Shown piece after piece: positions 15,985 through 23,005 of a DNA stretch of 24,667 nt. Numbering within the stretch: position 1 is the first letter of the stretch; every line of letters begins with the position of its first letter. The notes under the pieces are model-generated. The model did not search any database. It had not been told where the DNA came from and saw only the letters and a list, made by a program, of their open reading frames with translations. The position numbers and the translations under genes were made by a program. Source of the stretch: Flavobacterium psychrophilum (GTDB lineage Bacteria; Bacteroidota; Bacteroidia; Flavobacteriales; Flavobacteriaceae); assembly GCA_943325515.2 (NCBI GenBank), contig CALPPS020000032.1:1-24667 (forward strand), in the 5' to 3' direction.

Positions 15985-17769
15985 TTAGTGATGTAATTGT
16001 TCTTCACCTTTTTTCATGGGTACATTTTGAGGAACAAAATCATCATCATGTCCTGGTTTACTATAATCATAAGGCCATCTGTAAACCTCTGGAATTTCTC
16101 CTGGCCAGTTACCGTGAATATGTTCTACAGGTGCAGTCCATTCTAATGTATTTGATTTCCATGGGTTTTGAACAGTTCTTTTTCCATAGAAAATACTAAC
16201 AAAAAAGTTCCATAAGAAAACTAATTGGAAAGCTCCTCCAACTAGAGCAAAGACAGTTATGATAACATTCACATTTTGTAAATCATCAAACAATGGGAAG
16301 TTGGTATTAGTGTAATATCTTCTTGGTAAACCAGCCATCCCAATAAAGTGCATAGGAAAGAATACTCCATAAGCACATACGGCGGTTACCCAAAAGTGAA
16401 TATATCCTAAGTTTTTATTCATCATTCTTCCAAACATTTTTGGGAACCAATGGTAAATTCCGGCAAACATTCCGTATAGAGCAGAAATACCCATTACTAA
16501 GTGGAAGTGAGCTACTACAAAGTAAGTATCGTGAACATTAATATCCAAAGTACTGTCACCTAAAATAATACCTGTTAAACCACCCGTTATAAATGTTGAA
16601 ACTAAGCCAATAGAGAAAAGCATCGCAGGATTTAACTGCAAGTTTCCTTTCCATAGCGTAGTGATATAGTTAAATGCTTTTACCGCTGATGGAATTGCAA
16701 TTAATAAGGTTGTAAAAGTAAATACAGAACCAAGGAATGGATTCATCCCTGAAATAAACATGTGGTGACCCCAAACGATAGTTGACAAGAATGCAATAGC
16801 AATAATCGACATAATCATAGCTCTGTATCCAAAGATTGGTTTACGTGAGTTGGTAGCAATCACTTCAGAAGTAATTCCTAATGCAGGTAATAATATGATA
16901 TAAACTTCAGGATGTCCTAAAAACCAAAATAAGTGCTCAAATAAAACTGGTGAACCACCTTGATAATGTAAAACTTCACCAGCAATGTAAATATCTGATA
17001 AGAAGAAAGAAGTTCCAAAGCTTCTATCCATAATTAACATCAAAGCAGCAGAAAGTAATACTGGAAATGAAATCACACCTATAATTGCAGTGATAAAGAA
17101 AGCCCATATAGTCAATGGTAATCTAGTCATTGACATTCCTTTTGTTCTTAAGTTGATAACGGTTACTATATAATTCAATGACCCTAACAAAGAGGCAGCT
17201 ATGAATATTGCCATAGAAACTAACCATAAAGTCATTCCTGTTCCTGATCCTGATATTGCTTGGGGTAAGGCACTTAATGGTGGATAAATTGTCCAACCGG
17301 CATTTGCTGGTCCTGATTCCACAAATAAAGAAGAAACCATAACAACACTTGACAAGAAAAATAGCCAATAAGAAATCATATTTAATAAACCCGAAGCCAT
17401 ATCTCGAGCACCACATTGTAGCGGAATTAGAAGGTTACTGAAAGTACCACTCAAAGCTGCTGTTAATACAAAGAAAACCATGATGGTTCCATGAATTGTA
17501 ATTAAGGAAAGATAAGTTTCATTTGACATTACTCCACCTGGAGCCATTTTTTCGCCTAAGAAAAAACTAAATATTTTGAATGACTGTTCTGGCCATGCTA
17601 GTTGCATTCTAAAAAGTAATGACATCCCAACACCTATTACTCCCATAACGATACCAGTAATCAAATACTGTTTTGCAATCATTTTGTGATCTATACTAAA
17701 AATATATTTAGTAATGAACGTGTCTTTATGGTGGTGTTCGTGATCGTGATTGTGAGCTTCTGCTGACAT
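15985..17769 (-). CDS. coxA: cytochrome c oxidase subunit I (aa3 type)
   Basis: 594 residues with about twelve membrane helices. This is the catalytic proton-pumping subunit. Ligands are in place: His93 (heme a, in TIHGTIMVFF), His286 and Tyr290 of the CuB His-Tyr pair (LGHPEVYIILLP), His335 and His336 (WGHHMF), His421 (heme a3) and His423 (heme a) in HDTYFVVAHFHLV. The D-channel entrance Asp123 (GARDMASG), its end Glu288 and the K-channel Lys364 (PSAVKAFNY) identify an A-type oxidase. The cytoplasmic N-terminus is His-rich (AHNHDHEHHH). It follows coxB by 23 bases and closes the act-cox operon. In F. johnsoniae the equivalent oxidase forms a supercomplex with alternative complex III. No subunit III gene follows. 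Confidence 0.97.
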   Translation of the reverse strand: MSAEAHNHDHEHHHKDTFITKYIFSIDHKMIAKQYLITGIVMGVIGVGMSLLFRMQLAWPEQSFKIFSFFLGEKMAPGGVMSNETYLSLITIHGTIMVFFVLTAALSGTFSNLLIPLQCGARDMASGLLNMISYWLFFLSSVVMVSSLFVESGPANAGWTIYPPLSALPQAISGSGTGMTLWLVSMAIFIAASLLGSLNYIVTVINLRTKGMSMTRLPLTIWAFFITAIIGVISFPVLLSAALMLIMDRSFGTSFFLSDIYIAGEVLHYQGGSPVLFEHLFWFLGHPEVYIILLPALGITSEVIATNSRKPIFGYRAMIMSIIAIAFLSTIVWGHHMFISGMNPFLGSVFTFTTLLIAIPSAVKAFNYITTLWKGNLQLNPAMLFSIGLVSTFITGGLTGIILGDSTLDINVHDTYFVVAHFHLVMGISALYGMFAGIYHWFPKMFGRMMNKNLGYIHFWVTAVCAYGVFFPMHFIGMAGLPRRYYTNTNFPLFDDLQNVNVIITVFALVGGAFQLVFLWNFFVSIFYGKRTVQNPWKSNTLEWTAPVEHIHGNWPGEIPEVYRWPYDYSKPGHDDDFVPQNVPMKKGEEQLHH

Positions 17770-17792
17770 AGGTTAACTTTTAAAATTTATTA

Positions 17793-18977
17793 TTATTTCA
17801 TTTCAACTTGAGCAACTACCGAAGTATCTTTGATTTTAGCTAAAGTTGTATCTTTTGATTTGTTAGCACCTGATTCAGTAGCTTTTGCCTCTGCAGCAGC
17901 AGCTTTAACAGCTTGTACTATTGTTTTTGTTGCATTTTCTTTTAACCAAATTTTATACTCTTCTGGTGTGTCAACTACTATTTTCATTTGCATGTTATAA
18001 TGAGAAGCACCACATATTTTATTACACAATAATAAAAAATCGAAAGTGTAAGGATCAAGTGCTGCTTCACCATTAGCAACTAGCTCAATACTTTTCTTAG
18101 CTCTTATTTCATTTATATCTGATACTTTTTGGAGCATTGCTGGTTTTTCTCTCATCTCAGCAGTAGTTACAGATGGAATAAATGAAAATTGAGTAACCAT
18201 TCCAGGAACACAATTCATTTGAGCTCTAAAATGAGGCATGTAAGCTGAGTGCAAAACATCTTGAGAACGCATTTTGAAAATGATTCTCTTTCCTTTTGGA
18301 ATGTGAAGTTCAGTTGAGTTAAAATCATCTTGCGCATTTGGATCAGATAAATCAACGCCAAGATTATTTACACCTTCAATATATCGAACATTTGCTTTTC
18401 CTAATACATCATCTGCACCAGAATATCTAGCTTCCCATTTGAATTGTTGTGCATACAATTCGATAACAATAGCATCTTTTTCATCTTCTTGGTTAACAAA
18501 CATAATATTTGTCCATGCATACAAACCATATAATATAAGTCCTGCTAAAACTATGGCAGGAATAACACTCCAAATAAATTCTAGTCTATTGTTATCTGCA
18601 AAATAAAGCGCTTTTTGACCTTGTTTCCCTCTGTATTTGAAGGCGAAATAATGTAATAATGCTTGTGTAATAGTTTGTACAACAAGTATTAAAATCATAC
18701 TAATCATCATAAGATTATCAACTTCTACTCCATGTTCTGAAGCAGAGTCTCCTATTAAAGGGAATTTACTATAATATAAAAGACAGTATATTGTGGTTAG
18801 ATATATAAATCCTAAGAATCCAAACATCAAGTATCCATTAACTTTATTATCGTTATCAGTTGCAACTGGGCTGTCATCAACATTAACACCAACTTGAGTT
18901 AAGTCGAAAATTTTGGTTAACTGCCACACGGCAACTGCCAATAAAACTACAACTATAAGTACCAAAAGAGTTGTCAT
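17793..18977 (-). CDS. coxB: cytochrome c oxidase subunit II (CuA)
   Basis: 394 residues. Hydrophobic helices at about 3-20, 47-69, 88-110 and 134-155 precede a periplasmic cupredoxin domain that receives electrons at CuA. The CuA ligands are His243 (DVLHSAYMPHF), Cys318, Cys322, His326 and Met329 (CNKICGASHYNM). The residue between the two cysteines that is normally Glu, a magnesium ligand in well-studied oxidases, is Lys320 here. QFKWEARYSG corresponds to the aromatic electron-entry region. There is no fused cytochrome c domain, so electrons probably come from a separate cytochrome such as ActE. The C-terminal tail (about 350-394) is Ala/Lys-rich and probably disordered. It starts 20 bases after actF. 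Confidence 0.95.
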   Translation of the reverse strand: MTTLLVLIVVVLLAVAVWQLTKIFDLTQVGVNVDDSPVATDNDNKVNGYLMFGFLGFIYLTTIYCLLYYSKFPLIGDSASEHGVEVDNLMMISMILILVVQTITQALLHYFAFKYRGKQGQKALYFADNNRLEFIWSVIPAIVLAGLILYGLYAWTNIMFVNQEDEKDAIVIELYAQQFKWEARYSGADDVLGKANVRYIEGVNNLGVDLSDPNAQDDFNSTELHIPKGKRIIFKMRSQDVLHSAYMPHFRAQMNCVPGMVTQFSFIPSVTTAEMREKPAMLQKVSDINEIRAKKSIELVANGEAALDPYTFDFLLLCNKICGASHYNMQMKIVVDTPEEYKIWLKENATKTIVQAVKAAAAEAKATESGANKSKDTTLAKIKDTSVVAQVEMK

Positions 18978-18997
18978 TTGTAATTTACTTTAAAATA

Positions 18998-20329
18998 TTA
19001 ATAATGAAAATGTTTACTTTCTTCAATGAAAGGATTTCGTTTTGCTACTAACGGGGCTTTTGTTAAGGCATTAAAAACTACATAAATAAACAGTCCGAAG
19101 AAGAATAGGATTGATGAAATCTCAGGAATTCCAATAAACCATTGATCGCCTACCGTTGCTGGCATAATCATATTGAAGAAATCAACATAATGTCCGAGCA
19201 GAATAATGATACCCGCCATAACTATAATCCAATATATACGTTTGAAATCTGTATTGATTAAAAGCAAAATAGGAAATACAAAATTCATAGCTACAGCACC
19301 CCAAAAAGTAATACCATAATTATTGATTCTAGTAACAAAATAAGTTACCTCTTCAGGAATATTTGCATACCAAATTAACATGAATTGAGAAAACCATAAA
19401 TAAGTCCAGAACACACTAATACCAAACATGAATTTCGATAAATCGTGAATATGGCTAGAATTTACATTTTCTAAATATCCTTTTGATTTTAAATATATAG
19501 TTACCAATTGAATAGTAGTAATTCCACTAACAAAGAAGCTTGCAAAAACATACCATCCAAAAAGAGTACTGAACCAATGAGGATCAACTGACATAATCCA
19601 GTCCCATGACATGATAGATTCTGAAACGATAAAGAATACTAAAAAAGCAGCTGACAATTTAAAATTCTTTTTGTAGAAACTATTGTCACTTGCTTCATCT
19701 TGTGCCAAACAATTTTTTCTTGAATAATACCTGTATAAATTCCACACTATTAAAAACAAAGTTGCTCTAATGATCCAAAACGGAAAATTTAAATACCCTG
19801 ATTTTCCTTTAATGATTTCATCAGTAGCTCTTATTTTTTCATCCATCCAAATAAATAAATGATTAAAATGAAATCCTGAGGCTAATAATAGTAAAAAGAA
19901 AATTATTGAACCTGGTAATAAATATGAGGTGATGCCTTGCATTACTCTAAATAATACCGGAGACCAACCTGCTTGTGCCACTTGTTGAATTGCATAGAAT
20001 GCTAATGCCCCCATGGCTATCAACATAAAAAAGATACAAGCCACATACAAAGCAGCCCATGGTTTATTTTGCAATTGATGAAAAACATGTTCAACATGTT
20101 CTTTGTGTTCTGCACTTAATTTTAATGCTTCTCCATGTTCTATTGCAACATGTTTTTCAGCATTTGCTTCATGTTTATTACCACCTTCATGACTTTCAGA
20201 AGCTTTAAGGATGGTTTCTACGTCTTGAATAGTTTTTGGAGCGGTAAAAAAACCATAACCGATTCCTAAAACACCAACGAGCATTAAGACGAAAGAAAAA
20301 GTTTTTAATTTACTTGAAAAGGTATACAT
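18998..20329 (-). CDS. actF: alternative complex III subunit ActF, membrane quinol-oxidising complex
   Basis: 443 residues with around ten predicted membrane helices. ActF is the second large membrane subunit of alternative complex III, related to ActC and the NrfD/PsrC family, and is thought to help form the proton path of the quinol:cytochrome c oxidoreductase. After the first helix (about 10-28) comes a loop very rich in His, Glu and Lys (roughly residues 45-85, including SHEGGNKHEANAEKH), then ALYVACIFFMLIAMGALAFY and the conserved WDWIMSVDPHWFSTLFGWYVF segment. The assignment is supported by order (actB-C-D-E-F-coxB) and by that motif. It lies 27 bases after actE and 20 before coxB. The acidic His-rich loop may bind metal, which is inference only. 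Confidence 0.9.
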   Translation of the reverse strand: MYTFSSKLKTFSFVLMLVGVLGIGYGFFTAPKTIQDVETILKASESHEGGNKHEANAEKHVAIEHGEALKLSAEHKEHVEHVFHQLQNKPWAALYVACIFFMLIAMGALAFYAIQQVAQAGWSPVLFRVMQGITSYLLPGSIIFFLLLLASGFHFNHLFIWMDEKIRATDEIIKGKSGYLNFPFWIIRATLFLIVWNLYRYYSRKNCLAQDEASDNSFYKKNFKLSAAFLVFFIVSESIMSWDWIMSVDPHWFSTLFGWYVFASFFVSGITTIQLVTIYLKSKGYLENVNSSHIHDLSKFMFGISVFWTYLWFSQFMLIWYANIPEEVTYFVTRINNYGITFWGAVAMNFVFPILLLINTDFKRIYWIIVMAGIIILLGHYVDFFNMIMPATVGDQWFIGIPEISSILFFFGLFIYVVFNALTKAPLVAKRNPFIEESKHFHY

Positions 20330-20356
20330 ATCTATAACAATCAGTTTATTCTACAA

Positions 20357-20917
20357 TTATAATTTGCTCTTAAGTTTCATCACATAAGCAGCGACCATCC
20401 AACGTTCTTTTTGATTCAATAGATTGGCATAAGATCCCATTGAGTTTAAACCATAAGTTTGAACATGGTAAATACTACCAATTGAAATTTGTCTATCTGC
20501 ATAACTTGGTACCCCTAATATTTTTTCTTGTGTAACTAATTTTCCTTTCCCATTACCCTCAGTACCGTGACAAATTGCACAATAAATACCGTATAATTCC
20601 TCCGCTTTTTTTATATCAACTTCGGTAGAGTCAAGTTGGGAATTAACAACTGTTTTAGAAAAATTGTATCCCTCTGTTGTGTTCGGAATTTCATAAGGCA
20701 CAAAACCCCTTTTAATAGATCCAATAGGAGGAAGTTGACCTTCTTTTCCTTTTAATCCTGTAGGCGAATTGAAAGCATCAGATTCTGAATAGGTTTCATA
20801 AGCCACAGATTCATACATGTTTGGCATGTATTGATAGTTTGGTTTCAAATTATCTTTACAAGATGAAAAAGAAATCATGATACCTGCTACTATTGCTATT
20901 TTAAATAAACTTTTCAT
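20357..20917 (-). CDS. actE: alternative complex III cytochrome c subunit ActE, lipoprotein
   Basis: 186 residues. It begins with a lipoprotein signal (MKSLFKIAIVAGIMISFSSC), placing Cys20 as the lipid-modified residue facing the periplasm. A single c-type heme site is CAICH (Cys113, Cys116, His117) followed by GTEGNGKG, and Met160 in LNSMGSYANLL is the likely sixth ligand. As the monoheme subunit of alternative complex III it should pass electrons from the ActB iron-sulfur chain and ActA hemes towards the oxidase. It is eight bases after actD, and the NrfD-like actF follows. The long stretch before the heme domain (21-105) is low in hydrophobicity and contains Tyr/Met-rich patches. Confidence 0.93.
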   Translation of the reverse strand: MKSLFKIAIVAGIMISFSSCKDNLKPNYQYMPNMYESVAYETYSESDAFNSPTGLKGKEGQLPPIGSIKRGFVPYEIPNTTEGYNFSKTVVNSQLDSTEVDIKKAEELYGIYCAICHGTEGNGKGKLVTQEKILGVPSYADRQISIGSIYHVQTYGLNSMGSYANLLNQKERWMVAAYVMKLKSKL

Positions 20918-20925
20918 ATCTAATA

Positions 20926-21453
20926 TTAATGCTTATCAATTACTTTAACTTCTACCGCACCCGTTCCTTGAAAAAATTTCACCAATTCAGTTTCATTATC
21001 ATGAACAGCAACTTCCATTAAAAAGTGATCATCAGTTGTTCTTACATCTGGGTTTTCAGCTTGTTTAAACGGCCATAATCTACTTCTCATGTAAAAAGTA
21101 ATAACCATTAAGTGTGCTGCAAAAAACACAGTCATTTCAAACATTACTGGAACGAAAGCTGGCATATTTTGATAATAAGCAAAACTTGGTTTTCCTCCAA
21201 TATCTTGCGGCCAATCTTGTATCATAATGTAATTCATCATCGTTGTAGCTACTGACAATCCAATACATCCATAAATGAAAGCACAAATAGCTAAACGTGT
21301 TGGTGCAATTCCCATAGCTTTATCCAATCCGTGAACTGGAAAAGGGGTAAATACTTCTTCAATGTGATGATGTGCAGCTCTTGTTTTGTGAACCGCATCC
21401 ATTAATATGTCATCATCATTATATATAGCGTGTATAACTTTATTACTACTCAT
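20926..21453 (-). CDS. actD: alternative complex III subunit ActD (DUF3341)
   Basis: 175 residues. ActD is a small membrane subunit of alternative complex III that packs against ActC and ActF. The N-terminal soluble domain (KVIHAIYNDDDILMDAVHKT, then HHIEEVFTPFPVHGLDKAMG) is typical of the DUF3341 family. Two membrane helices follow at about residues 54-78 and 101-123, and then a short domain with DDHFLMEVAVHD and FFQGTGAVEVKVID. No cofactor ligands are expected or seen. It is packed tightly: eight bases after actC and eight before actE. Confidence 0.92.
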   Translation of the reverse strand: MSSNKVIHAIYNDDDILMDAVHKTRAAHHHIEEVFTPFPVHGLDKAMGIAPTRLAICAFIYGCIGLSVATTMMNYIMIQDWPQDIGGKPSFAYYQNMPAFVPVMFEMTVFFAAHLMVITFYMRSRLWPFKQAENPDVRTTDDHFLMEVAVHDNETELVKFFQGTGAVEVKVIDKH

Positions 21454-21461
21454 AGCAATTA

Positions 21462-22871
21462 TTAATGTTTATCTGAATGATTATGCCCTTCTAATTCTCT
21501 TTGTCTCTTATAATTTTCTCCCGATGATTTCAAGATTGTTTTTACCTCCGCTTGAGCAATCACTGGGAAAGTTCTAGCATAAAGAAGGAATAATACAAAG
21601 AAGAAACCAATAGTACCTATAAAGATACCGATATCAACGAAAGTTGGTGAAAACATTGTCCAAGATGATGGCAGGTAATCTCTATGTAGTGAAGTTACGA
21701 TGATTACAAAGCGCTCAAACCACATACCAATATTTACCACAATAGATATAATGAAAGAGAACATAATACTCGTTCTTAATTTCTTAAACCACATGAACTG
21801 TGGAGAGAAAACGTTACAAGTCATCATCGACCAATATGCCCACCAATAAGGACCAGTTGCTCTGTTCAAGAAAGCATATTGTTCGTATTCTACCCCTGAA
21901 TACCAAGCTACAAATAACTCCGTAATATAAGCAACACCAACTATAGAACCCGTAATCATGATCACAATATTCATTAATTCAATGTGTTGTATAGTTATAT
22001 ATGCTTCAAGGTTTGATACTTTTCTCATGATAATAAGTAAAGTATTTACCATTGCGAATCCTGAGAAAACAGCTCCCGCAACAAAATATGGAGGGAAAAT
22101 GGTAGTATGCCAACCAGGTATTACTGAAGTAGCAAAGTCAAAGGATACAATAGTGTGAACAGAAAGTACAAGTGGTGTTGCTAAACCAGCAAGAACTAAA
22201 GAAACTTCTTCAAAACGTTGCCAATCTTTAGCTCTTCCACTCCAACCAAAACTTAAAATAGAATATATTTTTTTTGTAAAAGGTGTTACAGCTCTATCTC
22301 TAAGCATCGCGAAATCAGGTAACAAACCAGTCCACCAGAAAACTAATGAAACTGAAAGATAAGTAGAGATTGCAAATACGTCCCAAAGAAGTGGTGAATT
22401 AAAGTTAACCCATAGAGAACCAAATTGATTTGGAATAGGTAAAACCCAATACGCTAACCATGGACGACCCATGTGAATAATAGGAAATAAACCCGCTTGA
22501 ATTACTGAGAAAATAGTCATTGCTTCTGCAGAACGGTTAATAGCCATTCTCCATCTTTGACGGAACAATAATAATACCGCAGAAATAAGAGTTCCAGCAT
22601 GTCCGATACCTACCCACCAAACAAAATTGGTAATATCCCAAGCCCAACCTACTGTTTTATTTAGCCCCCAAGTTCCAATGCCTGTAGAAATGGTATAGGT
22701 AATACAACCTATTCCCCAAAGGAAAGCGGCTAATGCGATAGAAAATACAGTCCACCACTGTTTATTAGCTCTTCCTTCTACTGGAGCAGCTACATCTACA
22801 GTTACATCGTGATAAGATTTATCACCTATAACTAAGGGTTTTCTAATGGGTGCTTCGTAATGAGACGACAT
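21462..22871 (-). CDS. actC: alternative complex III subunit ActC (NrfD/PsrC family)
   Basis: 469 residues with about ten membrane helices. ActC is the NrfD-like membrane subunit that binds menaquinol beneath the ActB iron-sulfur chain and contributes to energy conservation. Recognisable family segments are NKTVGWAWDITNFVWWVGIGHAGTLIS, INRSAEAMTIFSVIQAGLFP, HMGRPWLAYW and the late RFVIIVTSLHRDYLPSSW. The C-terminus is hydrophilic and His-rich (EGHNHSDKH). It starts 134 bases after actB, the longest gap in this operon, containing short-period repeats. actD follows after eight bases. Confidence 0.95.
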   Translation of the reverse strand: MSSHYEAPIRKPLVIGDKSYHDVTVDVAAPVEGRANKQWWTVFSIALAAFLWGIGCITYTISTGIGTWGLNKTVGWAWDITNFVWWVGIGHAGTLISAVLLLFRQRWRMAINRSAEAMTIFSVIQAGLFPIIHMGRPWLAYWVLPIPNQFGSLWVNFNSPLLWDVFAISTYLSVSLVFWWTGLLPDFAMLRDRAVTPFTKKIYSILSFGWSGRAKDWQRFEEVSLVLAGLATPLVLSVHTIVSFDFATSVIPGWHTTIFPPYFVAGAVFSGFAMVNTLLIIMRKVSNLEAYITIQHIELMNIVIMITGSIVGVAYITELFVAWYSGVEYEQYAFLNRATGPYWWAYWSMMTCNVFSPQFMWFKKLRTSIMFSFIISIVVNIGMWFERFVIIVTSLHRDYLPSSWTMFSPTFVDIGIFIGTIGFFFVLFLLYARTFPVIAQAEVKTILKSSGENYKRQRELEGHNHSDKH

Positions 22872-22873
22872 AT

Positions 22874-22915
22874 TATGATTTTAGATTTATGATTTTATAT
22901 TTACGATTTTAGAAA
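22874..22915 (+). repeat. three tandem 14-base units
   Basis: Plus-strand units TATGATTTTAGATT, TATGATTTTATATT and TACGATTTTAGAAA follow one another without gaps. Each unit is roughly two related heptamers, so the array also has a period of 7. It sits immediately before the actC ATG on the transcribed strand and would form its AU-rich 5' untranslated region. Confidence 0.8.
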
Positions 22916-22968
22916 AAAAGCAAATTCAATCAATATTTTACTTTACAATTATTTTTTAGGCTTTATAA

Positions 22969-22996
22969 TTTCTGACTTCCGTCTTCCATTTTCCAA
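22969..22996 (+). repeat. degenerate heptamer array (YTTCCAT-like)
   Basis: Plus-strand heptamers TTTCTGA, CTTCCGT, CTTCCAT and TTTCCAA lie end to end, 10 bases from the actB stop. The transcribed strand is purine-rich. The word differs from the CATCCAA array near queG, but the period is the same. Confidence 0.65.
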
Positions 22997-23005
22997 CTTA
23001 TTTTC

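Larger units (their letters stand above)
22872..23005. other. repeat-filled actB-actC spacer
   Basis: This 134-base non-coding stretch interrupts an otherwise tightly packed operon (gaps of 8-28 bases). It contains a 14-base array next to actC and a heptamer array next to the actB stop, separated by about 53 AT-rich bases. I see no strong terminator and no clear promoter box, so readthrough from actB to actC is expected. Confidence 0.7.

Noticed and set aside
22874..22996. A CRISPR array.
   Set aside because: Units are 7 or 14 bases, contiguous and without unique spacers, and no cas genes are nearby.
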